A stretch of DNA of 64,000 nucleotides from UBA7703 sp034926785. GTDB lineage: Bacteria > Bacillota > Clostridia > Christensenellales > CAG-138. The stretch is taken from the NCBI GenBank assembly GCA_034926785.1, contig JAYFQU010000017.1, positions 51,776-115,775 on the forward strand, in the 5' to 3' direction. Each line of letters begins with the position of its first letter. Position 1 is the first letter of the stretch. Below, one piece after another: positions 1-9,114 of the stretch. The notes under the pieces are model-generated. The model did not search any database. It was not told the DNA's origin and saw nothing but the letters and a program-made list of their open reading frames with translations. Position numbers and translations under genes: made by a program.

Positions 1-1014
1 CGGCGTCTCGCCGACGGTGAACGCCTCGTGAAACGCGCGCGCTTTCAACTCGTGCAGATATTCATGCAAGCGATTACCGTAGAAATAGTGTTCGATTCCG
101 TTGAACTTTAAGAGCGCGCCGAGCGTCTCCGTTCCGTCCTCCAGCGAAGTTTTACTGATATAGTTGATCACGTCGAGGCGGAAACCGTCAACGCCTTTCT
201 TCCTCCAGAAATCGATGATCGCGCAGACCTCGTCCCGCACCTTCGGATTCTCCCAGTTCAGATCAGGCTGCTTTTTGGAGAAGAGATGCAGATATTCCTC
301 TTCTCTCGAATCCACCTTTTCCCAGGCGGGGCCGGAGAAAAAACTGGTCCAGTTATTCGGGTGCTGGCTCCCCTTCGGCTTGCGCCAGATGTAGTAGTCG
401 CCGCGCTCGCCTTTGGGATTTTGTGCCGAGTCGATGAACCACTCGTGCTCATCGGACGTATGATTCACCACCAGGTCGAGAATCAACCGCATCCCGCGCT
501 TGTGCAGTTCGCTAATCAGCTCCTCCGCATCCGCCATGGTTCCAAACTCCGCCATGATGGCGCGATAATCGCGCACATCATAACCGTTGTCGTCGTTTGG
601 CGAATCGAAAATAGGCGAAAGCCAAACCGCCGTGACGCCCAGTTCCTGCAGATAATCCAGTTTTTGGATGATGCCTTTCAGATCGCCAATCCCATCGTTA
701 TTTCCATCCATGAAAGAACGTGGATAGATTTGATAAACCACCGCTTCTTTCCACCAGACATGCGTATTGGATTTTGTCAGCGGCTTGGTGTTCGCCTCCT
801 GATTGAACAGGTTAAGCATGGTATCGATCACTCGCTCGGCGTTTGGCAACGCCTTGCCCGCAAATTTTGGAATTGCCGATATCTTCAGCCCCTTCACAAT
901 GGGGTTTAAAATCACTTTTTCATTGATACCCGCATATTGCACCAGTTGGGACAGCACATCCCGCGCAATGGGATTTTGCAGTAATTCGCCAATCTTGGTC
1001 TCTCTTGTTATCAT
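1..1014 (-). CDS. GH13 alpha-glucosidase (oligo-1,6-glucosidase type), C-terminus outside window
   Basis: Partial gene; 338 codons are visible before the left edge. From about residue 83 the protein is a GH13 barrel: the WWKEAVVYQIYPRSF start, DLVVNHTSDEHEWF, the nucleophile strand GFRLDVINY with Asp281, and TVGE holding the acid/base Glu at the very edge. This is the layout of oligo-1,6-glucosidase, alpha-glucosidase or trehalose-6-phosphate hydrolase, which open short alpha-glucosides in the cytoplasm; substrate cannot be chosen from this part. The nucleophile is about 82 residues later than usual because an N-terminal helical extension (residues 1-75, NPIVKGLKIS) precedes the barrel. Start ATG at 1014 has GGAGG 11 bases upstream. 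It lies 34 bases behind the AlkZ-like gene and may be co-transcribed. Confidence 0.9.
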   Translation of the reverse strand, partial: MITRETKIGELLQNPIARDVLSQLVQYAGINEKVILNPIVKGLKISAIPKFAGKALPNAERVIDTMLNLFNQEANTKPLTKSNTHVWWKEAVVYQIYPRSFMDGNNDGIGDLKGIIQKLDYLQELGVTAVWLSPIFDSPNDDNGYDVRDYRAIMAEFGTMADAEELISELHKRGMRLILDLVVNHTSDEHEWFIDSAQNPKGERGDYYIWRKPKGSQHPNNWTSFFSGPAWEKVDSREEEYLHLFSKKQPDLNWENPKVRDEVCAIIDFWRKKGVDGFRLDVINYISKTSLEDGTETLGALLKFNGIEHYFYGNRLHEYLHELKARAFHEAFTVGETP

Positions 1015-1048
1015 TCCGGTTCAAGCCTCCGTTGGAATGCGCTTGCGT

Positions 1049-2086
1049 TCAAATCGTCGCCTGCATTCCCGTCCATTGTACCGCTACTTTACCAAAGTTG
1101 TCCACGGCTTTGCGTTCGATTTTCTTTCGATCTTTTGAGCCGATCGTTTGAAACGGCCTGATCTCCAGCCTGTTCCCCGTCCGTTTCCAAACCGCGCATG
1201 CCAGACCATGGAGCAGTACGGTCGGGAAGATAATTCCGGTGTTGTTATAGACGGATTTTATGCGTTCCTGTGGCAGAATCGGGTTTTCGTTCTTGCGGTA
1301 TCCAAGCAGCATTTGATCAAACCCCGCCAGGAAGAGAACGTCGGGCATGGCGGCATCCGCCGGCAGACGCTGCCCCATCGTGAAATATGTCTGTCCCTGA
1401 AAGGAGAGGTCCTGCGTCGCGGTCAGTTCCAACAAGCATTTCAGCTTTCTTTGCGGCAAACCAAAGAACGTCTGCGCGTCCCGCAGGGACACGGGCGCAT
1501 AGTGCGTGACGTATCGCAGCATCATCTCCCTGAGCGCCGCTTCCTCCTCCATCGGCGCCAGCGGATCCAGCCGCGTGAAAACGCGATTGCCGCCGGCGGT
1601 GTAGGCAATCTCCCCTTTCTCCGCCATGGCGCGAAATAATCCGCCCCAGGGATGAAGGATGATTTCCATCTCACGCGCATTCATTCCGCAGCGGATGCAG
1701 GCGGCCTTCAGCTCCTCCCTCGTTTTGTCTCCCGTAGACAACGCGCCGGCGACAATCTCGCGGAAAAAAGCGCCCCTGCCGGGCGCGATGCCCTCGTCAA
1801 GAAACGACATCTGCCCAAAGGACGATTCACTGCCCGCATACAGCACGAGCGGCAAATCCCGCTTGCGATGCAGGTGAAGCGTGCCGCGAAAGGACCAGGT
1901 CTTGACATATTGCGTTAGATCGGGCGCATCGCTCGCGCGAATCTTGAGGGCATGCAGCGCCGCCGCGCCATATTGCGCCTGCAGGCCGATCAATCCGCCG
2001 ACCACCCTCTCGGCAGACTGCGGTTTCAACAGCATTTGATGATTCAAGCGATGCAGTATCAACTGTTCCTGATCCATGATTTCCAT
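1049..2086 (-). CDS. AlkZ/YcaQ-like winged-helix DNA glycosylase (HTH_42 family)
   Basis: About 345 residues in the winged-helix family PF06224, whose studied members (AlkZ, YcaQ) excise bulky alkylated bases or unhook interstrand crosslinks. Family features are the N-terminal helix pair, GLIGLQAQYG, which carries a QxQ motif like the catalytic one of AlkZ, then WSFRGTLHLH and a C-terminal LLGYRKNENPIL region. An in-frame GTG 15 bases upstream (2101) is an alternative start; ATG at 2086 is preferred because GGGA lies just before it. It sits downstream of rpmA but is separated from it by a terminator hairpin. The family call is firm; the substrate is inferred. Confidence 0.8.
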   Translation of the reverse strand: MEIMDQEQLILHRLNHQMLLKPQSAERVVGGLIGLQAQYGAAALHALKIRASDAPDLTQYVKTWSFRGTLHLHRKRDLPLVLYAGSESSFGQMSFLDEGIAPGRGAFFREIVAGALSTGDKTREELKAACIRCGMNAREMEIILHPWGGLFRAMAEKGEIAYTAGGNRVFTRLDPLAPMEEEAALREMMLRYVTHYAPVSLRDAQTFFGLPQRKLKCLLELTATQDLSFQGQTYFTMGQRLPADAAMPDVLFLAGFDQMLLGYRKNENPILPQERIKSVYNNTGIIFPTVLLHGLACAVWKRTGNRLEIRPFQTIGSKDRKKIERKAVDNFGKVAVQWTGMQATI

Positions 2087-2127
2087 TCTATTCCCATTCA
2101 CTCACCCATAAAAAATGAGCCGGAATA

Positions 2128-2158
2128 TGAAAAGAGCGGACGAAATGCATCGTCCGCT
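2128..2158 (-). terminator. Terminator after rpmA
   Basis: On the minus strand a 9-bp stem (AGCGGACGA / TCGTCCGCT, loop of six) is followed by CTTTTC. It closes the rplU-prp-rpmA operon before the AlkZ-like gene. Confidence 0.7.
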
Positions 2159-2175
2159 TCTTCATAAGAACTCGG

Positions 2176-2466
2176 TTATTCGCCCACGGCGGCCTCGTAT
2201 ACGCTGACAGTCTTCTTGCCAAGGTGCTTGGTTTCGAAGCGGACAACGCCATCGACCTTCGCAAAGAGCGTATCGTCCTTGCCAATGCCGACGTTGACGC
2301 CGGGATGCATGTGTGTGCCGCGCTGACGCACGAGAATGTTGCCCGCGAGCACGAACTGACCGTCCGCGCGCTTCGGTCCGAGTCGCTTGGCTTCGCTGTC
2401 GCGGCCGTTGCGGGACGAACCAACGCCTTTTTTATGCGCAAACAGTTGCAGATTCATCTTGAACAT
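2176..2466 (-). CDS. rpmA: 50S ribosomal protein bL27, Prp-processed form
   Basis: bL27 of the large ribosomal subunit, 96 residues. The Firmicutes-type leader MFKMNLQLFA precedes HKKGVGSSRNGRDS. In such bacteria this leader is removed by the cysteine protease Prp so that the mature N-terminus can reach the peptidyl-transferase centre. Conserved blocks SEAKRLGPKRADGQ and ILVRQRGTHMHPG are intact. Start ATG at 2466 follows GGGAGGTG with 7-base spacing. It is the last gene of the operon rplU-prp-rpmA, directly behind the protease that matures it. Confidence 0.97.
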   Translation of the reverse strand: MFKMNLQLFAHKKGVGSSRNGRDSEAKRLGPKRADGQFVLAGNILVRQRGTHMHPGVNVGIGKDDTLFAKVDGVVRFETKHLGKKTVSVYEAAVGE

Positions 2467-2470
2467 ATCG

Positions 2471-2815
2471 TTACACCTCCCTGTGTCGTAATTTTAGGGA
2501 TTTGCGATACGACTCTTGAATGGAACGCAGCCCCGCTTCCATCGTTAAAAACAGAAGTTCCGCCTGTTCCAGCTGCTTCCCGCGCGTATCGCCCGCAAGA
2601 ACGCAGTGCATTCCTTCGGCCTCGTCAATCGAGACGGCGACTTCTTCGCCCTCCTTCAATCCGAGCACCTGAACCAGACCGAGATAACAGGTCTGCGTGA
2701 GCGCGGAAATCGCGCTGCAGACGATGTCCTCCCCCGCTTCGCCATAGCCGGCATGTCCGGTTGAGGTAAACCCGACCGTATTGCCGCCTCTGCGAAGCAT
2801 TGTCACCGTTACCAT
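2471..2815 (-). CDS. prp: Ribosomal-processing cysteine protease Prp
   Basis: Prp (YsxB family), 114 residues, cleaves the N-terminal leader of bL27. The family signature GHAGYGEAGEDIVCSAIS is present, with His21 and Cys33 as the expected catalytic pair. The gene is in its normal place between rplU and rpmA, with only four bases before rpmA's start and six behind rplU, so expression is probably coupled. Confidence 0.95.
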   Translation of the reverse strand: MVTVTMLRRGGNTVGFTSTGHAGYGEAGEDIVCSAISALTQTCYLGLVQVLGLKEGEEVAVSIDEAEGMHCVLAGDTRGKQLEQAELLFLTMEAGLRSIQESYRKSLKLRHREV

Positions 2816-2821
2816 ATCGCC

Positions 2822-3127
2822 TTACCCGATCGAGAGAATCTCGACCTTTGTAAACGGCTGACGATGGCCGCGCTTTGTGCGGGAGTCCTTCTTCGGCTTA
2901 TACTTGAAAACGACGACCTTCTTGCCTTTGCCGTGATCCAGCACTTTGCCGCGAACGACGACACCGCTCAACACGGGTTTCCCCACCTTGACACCGCTGT
3001 CATCCGCAACGAGCAACGTTTCAAATTCGACTTCAGTGTTCACAACGGCTTCGAGCTTTTCCACCAGAATCTGGTCGCCAACCTCTACCTTGTACTGCTT
3101 ACCACCGGTTTGAATGATTGCATACAC
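2822..3127 (-). CDS. rplU: 50S ribosomal protein bL21
   Basis: bL21, 101 residues, full length: YAIIQTGGKQYKVEVGD at the start, the GKVLDHGKGKKVVVFKYKPKK RNA-binding basic stretch and RTKRGHRQPFT near the end. The start is GTG at 3127, with GGAGGTG eight bases upstream; the nearby ATG is out of frame. It is the first gene of the operon, behind a strong promoter and an 85-base leader. Confidence 0.97.
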   Translation of the reverse strand: MYAIIQTGGKQYKVEVGDQILVEKLEAVVNTEVEFETLLVADDSGVKVGKPVLSGVVVRGKVLDHGKGKKVVVFKYKPKKDSRTKRGHRQPFTKVEILSIG

Positions 3128-3212
3128 GATAACTGCACCTCCTCATACCAGACTCGCCCAATCGTGGTGGCACGGATCAACCGCGCGCTTAAACCACCCC
3201 GGAGCGGCTCAC
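3128..3212 (-). ncRNA. rplU 5' leader, candidate L21-type leader RNA
   Basis: Untranslated leader between the predicted transcription start and rplU. It can fold with GTGGT pairing ACCAC around a GC-rich interior, and a second GC-rich hairpin near the 5' end. Firmicute rplU operons commonly carry an autoregulatory L21 leader here, so this is assigned by position and foldability, not by a recognised consensus. Confidence 0.4.
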
Positions 3213-3218
3213 CGAAAG

Positions 3219-3248
3219 ATCATAACACAACGACATCCCGCATGTCAA
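3219..3248 (-). promoter_or_regulatory. Promoter of rplU-prp-rpmA
   Basis: On the minus strand TTGACA, an 18-base spacer and TATGAT. This is a near-consensus sigma-A promoter, fitting a highly expressed ribosomal operon. Confidence 0.8.
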
Positions 3249-3250
3249 CG

Positions 3251-3281
3251 AAAAACGCCTGATTTTATCGGGAAAATCGGC
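3251..3281 (-). terminator. Terminator after RNase G gene
   Basis: Minus-strand hairpin with arms GCCGATTTT / AAAATCAGGC followed by GTTTTTCG. It lies just upstream of the rplU promoter and separates the two operons. Confidence 0.5.
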
Positions 3282-3305
3282 TTGATTTCCATGCGTTTCC
3301 CAGCG

Positions 3306-4817
3306 TCAGCGAATGATTTTGCAGTCCTTCTTTGCCTCCGGCACCTTCTTTTCGGAAAGCGGACGCACGGCGAATTTTTCAATATGCAGCGTAGCGTTTG
3401 GGCGGACATAATAGGTTCCACCCTCCTCAATCGGGAAGAGGCAGCCGTGCTTCTGCTCCGCCGCTTCCATCGCCGTCACCACGTCCGGGTGTGCCTCAAT
3501 GAGCATGCGCTTGTTGTTGCTTCCCTTAATCACCTGGAGCGTCTGCTTGCGGATGCGATTGATAACGGTTTCGGGCGCGAGCACCTTCGCGTCCCCGTTA
3601 CAATAGGGACAGACCTGCTGTAGGGTGTCGGAGATGCTTCTGCCGGTCTTCTTACGCGTCATCTCCACCAGGCCAAGATGCGTAAAGCCGAACACGTGTG
3701 AGCGGGTATGGTCGTCGCGCAGCGCGGTCTTGAGCGTGCTCAGCACCAGCGCGCGGTTAGCTTCCTTCTCCATATCGATAAAGTCAATGATGATGATGCC
3801 GCCAATGTCCCGCAGCCGGAGTTGTTTCGCTATTTCCTTTGCCGCTTCGCAGTTCACAGCCGTGATGGTCTTCTCTAAATTATCCTTGCCGACAAACTTA
3901 CCGGAGTTGACGTCGATGGAGGTCAGCGCCTCCGTCCGGTCAATAATGACATAGCCGCCGCTCTTGAGCCAAACCTTGCGGGCCAGCGCTTTCTCAATCT
4001 TGCTCTCGGTGTCGTAGCGGTCAAAGAGCGCCTCGCTCTCCTTGAGCAGAATGCGAGCCTTGAGCTTAGGCGCCATATAATCCGCAATTTCCCGCAGTTT
4101 ATCATAGGCATCCACATCGTTCACGAAGACACGGTCGATGTCCTTCATCAAAAAATCGCGTGCGGTGCGGAAGAGCAGCGATTGCTCGGCGTGTAGCAGC
4201 GCAGGCGCTTTTCTGCTTGCGGCACGCTTCTCAATCTCTGCATAGAGGTTGACAATGCTCTCCAGGTCCTCCGCGAAGTCCTGCTTGGTCTTGCCGGCGG
4301 AGGCCGTGCGGACGATGACGCCCATGCACTTTGGCTTGATTTCGATGAGGATTTTACGCAGGCGCTGCCGCTCCTCATCCTTGTCAATGCGGCGCGAAAC
4401 GCCAACATAATCCATCGTAGGCATCAGCACAAGCGAACGCCCGGCGAGCGTGATATGCGTGGTCACGCGCGCGCCCTTGGTGCCGACGGGATCCTTCGCC
4501 ACCTGAACCATGATGGTCTGACCCGGCTTTAAGAGATCGCGGATGTTCTTCGATTCCGGTATCTGCTCAATCTCGTCGTCGGGATCGTCCGAAAGCACGA
4601 TATCCCCCGCATACAGGAATGCGTTTCGTTCCAGACCGATGTCGATAAACGCCGCCTGCATGCCAGGCAGAACGTTTTGCACCTTGCCGTTGTAAATGTT
4701 GCCGACGAGGCGTTCGGACCCTTCCTGTTCCACATACAGCTCAACAGGAGAGCCATCCTCGACGACCGCGACGCGGGTTGCCACGCCGCTAGCGTCCACC
4801 AGGATTTCCTTATTCAT
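3306..4817 (-). CDS. rng: Ribonuclease G/E family endoribonuclease
   Basis: Single-strand-specific endoribonuclease, 503 residues, acting in rRNA and mRNA processing. It has an S1 RNA-binding domain (residues about 35-125), then the catalytic domain with the metal-binding Asp302 in ALTSIDVNSGKF and Asp345 in IIDFIDM, matching the Asp303/Asp346 pair of E. coli RNase E, and the zinc-link CPYC near residue 404. The long degradosome scaffold of RNase E is absent. Start ATG 4817 follows GAGAAGGG; an upstream in-frame extension would run into the preceding gene and was rejected. Third gene of the radical-SAM/rng operon, a common clostridial order. Confidence 0.95.
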   Translation of the reverse strand: MNKEILVDASGVATRVAVVEDGSPVELYVEQEGSERLVGNIYNGKVQNVLPGMQAAFIDIGLERNAFLYAGDIVLSDDPDDEIEQIPESKNIRDLLKPGQTIMVQVAKDPVGTKGARVTTHITLAGRSLVLMPTMDYVGVSRRIDKDEERQRLRKILIEIKPKCMGVIVRTASAGKTKQDFAEDLESIVNLYAEIEKRAASRKAPALLHAEQSLLFRTARDFLMKDIDRVFVNDVDAYDKLREIADYMAPKLKARILLKESEALFDRYDTESKIEKALARKVWLKSGGYVIIDRTEALTSIDVNSGKFVGKDNLEKTITAVNCEAAKEIAKQLRLRDIGGIIIIDFIDMEKEANRALVLSTLKTALRDDHTRSHVFGFTHLGLVEMTRKKTGRSISDTLQQVCPYCNGDAKVLAPETVINRIRKQTLQVIKGSNNKRMLIEAHPDVVTAMEAAEQKHGCLFPIEEGGTYYVRPNATLHIEKFAVRPLSEKKVPEAKKDCKIIR

Positions 4818-4833
4818 TTTTCCCTTCTCTTTC

Positions 4834-5517
4834 CTATTCCGCAGGCAGATGCGGCAACAGGCCATCTTCGGCAAAATACATGTGCGTACGATGGATTTCA
4901 TACGCGGCATGCGCATCCAAACGCTCGAGCAGCGCGTCGATGAACGCATCGACCCGCAACCCGCCATCGGCTTGCAGCTTGCCTAGAACGTGGAGGGCTG
5001 CTTGATCGCCCTCGACCTGCCCCACGGAGACCCGCAGGATATACGGACGCATATCTACGGGTTTGATCCCGCCCTTCGTCCGCTTGTTGATGATGATCTC
5101 GCCCGAAAGCATCTCTTCGAGCGTGGATTGCAGTTTTTCTTTGGAGACCGCCTCCGTAAATGCCAAATCGATTAGATATCCGGCCGCGCGGAGCTTTGCG
5201 GAAAGCGAACCAAAATTTTCCGGCGCAGCGAACGCCCCGGAGACCGACATTCCCCGCGGCATCGCCATGTTTGCGCGGCGAAGAAACTCCTCGGGGCTCA
5301 TCTCTTCGGAGAGCTGTACCTCGAACCATTCCGCCTCGCTGCTCATGCCCGTCGCCGCGGCGGTCGCAAACGAAAATTGCGGATGCGGGTTAAAACCGTT
5401 GGAATACAACAGCGGAATTCCGGCTCGGCGGAACGCGCGCTGCAGCGTCCTTTGAATATCCAGATGCGAGATCATCGCAATCTCGCTTCCCTTATGATAG
5501 GCGGCAATCAGTTTCAT
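4834..5517 (-). CDS. TIGR03936 / DUF2344 radical-SAM-associated protein
   Basis: 227 residues of the DUF2344 family that always accompanies a TIGR03960 radical-SAM protein, in some lineages fused to it. Family landmarks are the SHLDIQRTLQRAFRRAGIP start and YSNGFNPHPQFSFA. The family function is unknown; the constant link to rng and rplU suggests an RNA- or ribosome-related modification. It overlaps the preceding gene by four bases, so translation is probably coupled. Confidence 0.9.
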   Translation of the reverse strand: MKLIAAYHKGSEIAMISHLDIQRTLQRAFRRAGIPLLYSNGFNPHPQFSFATAAATGMSSEAEWFEVQLSEEMSPEEFLRRANMAMPRGMSVSGAFAAPENFGSLSAKLRAAGYLIDLAFTEAVSKEKLQSTLEEMLSGEIIINKRTKGGIKPVDMRPYILRVSVGQVEGDQAALHVLGKLQADGGLRVDAFIDALLERLDAHAAYEIHRTHMYFAEDGLLPHLPAE

Positions 5518-7349
5518 CGCGCTGCACCGTACCCTTCCGGCTGGAGATCGCGGCAGTCAGTCTCATACCGCGCGCCAAAGCAGCCGTTACAGGTTTCGCG
5601 GCAATCCGGCGTCGTTTCGCCGTGAAGCGCACGCTTATATTCCCGCCGCAAATATGCTTTTGTCACCAGCATATCGACAAAATCCCAGGCGAGCGGCTCT
5701 TCGAGCGAAAACTCCCGCTGGGCATATTCCTGCTCGCTCAGGCCGCAGTCCGAAAACGCCTGCGCCCATGCCTTGGGCTGAAAATGCTCTGTCCATGCGT
5801 CAAACCGGCAGCCGAGCGCATAGGCGCGCAGCAGCACAGATGCAAGCTTCTCGTCCCCGCGCGAGAACGCAGCTTCCAGCACGGAGAGCAGTGAATAGTG
5901 GCAGTTAAGCTCCGCGCCGCGGATTCCCTTGAGCGCCCCGCGCAGCAGTTCCTGCTTTCTCTTGATCTCATCCGGCGGCACTTGACCGCACCATTGAAAC
6001 GCCGTAAACGGTTTTGGCACAAAGGTGGATACGCTGACATTGAGGCGCAGGCCCTTGCCGCGCTGTTCCTTCGGCAGGCCATAAAATTGCCAGCTGATCT
6101 TTCGCGCCAGCTGGGCGATGCCGAGGATATCCTCGTCCGTCTCGGTCGGTAGGCCAATCATGAAATAGAGTTTGACGCTGCTCCAGCCGTTGGAAAACGC
6201 ATCCTGCGTTGCGCGCAGAATATCCTCCTCCGTCACATTTTTGTTGATGACATCCCTGAGCCGCTGCGTGCCCGCCTCAGGCGCAAAGGTCAGCCCCGCT
6301 TTGCGAACGGTCTGCATCACGCTCAGATCGTTTGCCAGTTCGCTATCCACGCGGAGCGAAGGAAGCGCAACGGAGACCTTCTGCGATTCCATCTCATGGA
6401 TAATCTCCGGCACGAGCGTATGCACCTCGGAATAATCCCCGGTGCTGAGGCTGAGCAGAGATACTTCGTCATAGCCCGTGCAGCCAATCTGCTGCCGCGC
6501 GAGTTGCAGGAGCGTTGCGCTCTTGCGTTCGCGAATCGGACGATAGATATAGCCCGCCTGGCAAAAGCGGCAGCCGCGCGTGCAGCCGCGCATAACCTCC
6601 AGCGCGACGCGGTCGTGCACAATACCGAGATACGGCACGATGGGCTCGCCGGTAAAAGGCGCTTTGTCAAGATCCCGCACGATGCTGCGGACAACCGTCG
6701 TTTCCGCTGTCCGCAGGGACGGGATATAGACCCCGCGGATGCCGGAGAGCTGCTTAAGCAATTCGGACTTCGGCTTCCCTTCCCGCTTTGCGCGGCGAAC
6801 CGTCTCCACAAACTCCAGCGTCATCTCCTCGCCGTCGCCGATGAGCACCGCGTCCATAAACGGCGCAACCGGCGCAGGATTGCAGACGCAGGGACCGCCG
6901 CATATGATGAGCGGGTCGGTTTCTTTGCGATCCTTTGCCAGAAACGCGACATTGCTCAAATCCAGCATCTGCAGAACATTGGTATAGCACATTTCGTAGA
7001 GCAGGGAAAACCCAAGGATGTCAAACTCGCCGAGCGGCCGCTTGCTCTCCAGCGAAAACAGAGGCAGATGCTCTTCTCGCAGCACCTGCTCCATATCCGG
7101 CCAGGGCGCGAAAGCGCGTTCGCAGGCGACGCCTTCCACGCTGTTGAGCGCGTGGTAGAGAATGCGGGAGCCGAGGTGCGACATGCCAATCTCATACACA
7201 TCGGGAAACAATAACGCAAAGCGGAGCTCCGCCTGTTCTTTTACAATGCTGTTCCACTCCCCGCCGATATAGCGCGCGGGCTTTTCCACGCGGGAGAGAA
7301 TATGATTAAATGCCGTCTGATCCAAAGTTTTATTCCATTCCATCTTCAT
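5514..7349 (-). CDS. TIGR03960 radical SAM protein with B12-binding-like N-terminus
   Basis: About 611 residues. The N-terminal part (1-200) is a degenerate cobalamin-binding-like fold with ALLFPDVYEIGMSHLG. The radical-SAM core starts with CTRGCRFCQAG, the CxxxCxxC triad for the [4Fe-4S] cluster, and continues with LSTGDYSEV and a C-terminal cysteine-bearing tail (CNGCFGARYETDC). The family is uncharacterised but conserved in Clostridia beside DUF2344 and rng. ATG at 7349 is chosen because the predicted transcription start lies about 20 bases before it; a longer in-frame ORF reaches into the promoter. First gene of its operon. Confidence 0.9.
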   Translation of the reverse strand: MKMEWNKTLDQTAFNHILSRVEKPARYIGGEWNSIVKEQAELRFALLFPDVYEIGMSHLGSRILYHALNSVEGVACERAFAPWPDMEQVLREEHLPLFSLESKRPLGEFDILGFSLLYEMCYTNVLQMLDLSNVAFLAKDRKETDPLIICGGPCVCNPAPVAPFMDAVLIGDGEEMTLEFVETVRRAKREGKPKSELLKQLSGIRGVYIPSLRTAETTVVRSIVRDLDKAPFTGEPIVPYLGIVHDRVALEVMRGCTRGCRFCQAGYIYRPIRERKSATLLQLARQQIGCTGYDEVSLLSLSTGDYSEVHTLVPEIIHEMESQKVSVALPSLRVDSELANDLSVMQTVRKAGLTFAPEAGTQRLRDVINKNVTEEDILRATQDAFSNGWSSVKLYFMIGLPTETDEDILGIAQLARKISWQFYGLPKEQRGKGLRLNVSVSTFVPKPFTAFQWCGQVPPDEIKRKQELLRGALKGIRGAELNCHYSLLSVLEAAFSRGDEKLASVLLRAYALGCRFDAWTEHFQPKAWAQAFSDCGLSEQEYAQREFSLEEPLAWDFVDMLVTKAYLRREYKRALHGETTPDCRETCNGCFGARYETDCRDLQPEGYGAAR

Positions 7350-7377
7350 CTTAGGGGTAAAATTCACCCAATACAGT

Positions 7378-7406
7378 AGTTTATCACACGCATATGCTTC
7401 GGTCAA
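7378..7406 (-). promoter_or_regulatory. Promoter of the radical-SAM/rng operon
   Basis: Minus strand TTGACC, 17-base spacer, TAAACT, ending about 28 bases before the ATG at 7349. Confidence 0.6.
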
Positions 7407-7460
7407 ACGCAACCATCGGATTCTCAGCACATTTTAAAGATCGGCTCTTTGGCTTCGCTT

Positions 7461-7510
7461 GCAAAAATCGAGCCATCGATCATATCGCTCAACATGATCG
7501 ATGGCTCGAT
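7461..7510 (-). terminator. Strong terminator of gdhA
   Basis: A perfect 17-bp inverted repeat (7467-7483 with 7494-7510, loop of ten) followed on the minus strand by TTTTTGC. It lies 60 bases past the gdhA stop. Confidence 0.85.
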
Positions 7511-7568
7511 GCAATCTTTTCTGGCGGTGGTTTCTAATTGCGAGGTGCAACGGATGTGAACCGTCTGA

Positions 7569-8906
7569 TCAGTATGCGATCCCTTGCTCATACATTGCTT
7601 TCGCTACCTTCAGAAATCCCGCTACATTTGCGCCGAACTCATAGTCCCCTTCTCTGCCATATCTTTTTGCAACCGTATCAATCTGGTTAAAGATATCTGC
7701 CATAATATTTTTCAATGCATTATCCACCTTGTCGAACGCCCAAGAATAACGCTGGCTGTTTTGTGTCATCTCCAATCCGGACGTTGCCACCCCGCCCGCA
7801 TTTGCAGCTTTTCCCGGCAGATAAATTGCGCCATTGTGAATCATCTCGCGGACGGCTTCCGGCGTGGAAGGCATATTGGCGCCTTCCCCAACCGCATAGC
7901 ACCCATTTTTGAGTAAGGTTTTTGCGGCCGCATAATCGATCTCATTCTGCGTTGCGCAGGGCAGCGCAATATCGCACTTTAGCGTCCAAACGCCTTTGCA
8001 GCCCTCATAATAACGCGCGCTTTTCACGTGATCCATATATTCGGAGATTCTCCCCTTGCGCTCCTCTTTGATTTCCTTCACAACCTCCAGATTTACTCCG
8101 TTTTCATCGTGGATGAATCCGTCGGAATCGCTCAAAGAAATCACCTTTGCGCCGAGCTGCTTCGCCTTTTCCGCGGCGTAGATGGACACGTTGCCCGAAC
8201 CGGAGATGCAGACGTCTGCTCCGTCCATCGAACGGCCTCTTCTGGATAATGCTTCCGCCATGATATAGCAGAGCCCGTATCCGGTCGCTTCCGTGCGTGC
8301 CAGGCTCCCGCCCCAGGTACAGCCCTTTCCCGTCAATACGCCGGAGAAATCATTGACCAGGCGCTTGTATTGCCCAAATAGAAACCCGATTTCACGTCTG
8401 CCTACACCAATATCCCCGGCGGGGACATCGGTAAACTGCCCGATATGGCGATAGAGCTCGGTCATAAAACTCTGGCAGAACCGCATGATCTCCCCGTCCG
8501 ATTTTCCCTTGGGATCAAAATCGCTTCCGCCTTTTGCGCCGCCCATCGGAAGCCCCGTGAGCGAGTTTTTCAGCACCTGTTCAAATCCTAGAAACTTCAA
8601 AATACTCGCGTTAACGGAGGGATGAAATCTCAAGCCGCCCTTATAGGGACCGATTGCGCTGTTAAACTGAATTCGATACCCCCTATTTACCCGGGTCGTT
8701 CCGGCATCATCAATCCAAGACACACGGAAAAAAACCTGTCGCTCGGGCTCGACAAACCTGTCGAAGATACCCGATCTTACCCACTCCGGATGATCCTCGG
8801 CAATGATTTCGAGCGATTCGAGCACTTCGGAAACTGCTTGGTGAAACTCGCTCTCGTTCGGATTACGCTTGATCACATCCTGCATGACGCGTGACAGAAC
8901 CTTCAT
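7569..8906 (-). CDS. gdhA: Glutamate dehydrogenase, hexameric clostridial/NADP type
   Basis: 445 residues, the normal length for the hexameric enzyme that interconverts glutamate with 2-oxoglutarate and ammonia. Conserved stretches are PYKGGLRFHPSVN, the substrate-site PMGGAKGGSDFDPKGKSD, DVPAGDIGVGRREIG, and the Rossmann loop GSGNVSIYAAE. Start ATG 8906 is set by AGGAG seven bases upstream; the longer in-frame ORF runs through the AT-rich promoter and does not look coding. It is monocistronic, closed by a strong terminator. NAD or NADP use cannot be settled here. Confidence 0.96.
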   Translation of the reverse strand: MKVLSRVMQDVIKRNPNESEFHQAVSEVLESLEIIAEDHPEWVRSGIFDRFVEPERQVFFRVSWIDDAGTTRVNRGYRIQFNSAIGPYKGGLRFHPSVNASILKFLGFEQVLKNSLTGLPMGGAKGGSDFDPKGKSDGEIMRFCQSFMTELYRHIGQFTDVPAGDIGVGRREIGFLFGQYKRLVNDFSGVLTGKGCTWGGSLARTEATGYGLCYIMAEALSRRGRSMDGADVCISGSGNVSIYAAEKAKQLGAKVISLSDSDGFIHDENGVNLEVVKEIKEERKGRISEYMDHVKSARYYEGCKGVWTLKCDIALPCATQNEIDYAAAKTLLKNGCYAVGEGANMPSTPEAVREMIHNGAIYLPGKAANAGGVATSGLEMTQNSQRYSWAFDKVDNALKNIMADIFNQIDTVAKRYGREGDYEFGANVAGFLKVAKAMYEQGIAY

Positions 8907-9114
8907 CTTCCCACTCCTGTGCATTTTGTTATATTGCATTATATATTTCGAATAAACATAACACAATATATAATATATTTTATACTGAATGGAAATGTTT
9001 TTGAAGCCAGCCAAAAAATGAATTTGCCCCAAAATATAAAATAGCGTTCAAAATTCCACCGTTGTGGTAGAATAAATAAAATATCATCATTTGTTCAACT
9101 GACTGGAGAATGAT

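Noticed and set aside
1105..1130. ACGCAAAGCC-like word on the minus strand, possible second GEMM riboswitch
   Set aside because: It lies inside the AlkZ-like coding region and the other aptamer blocks are missing.
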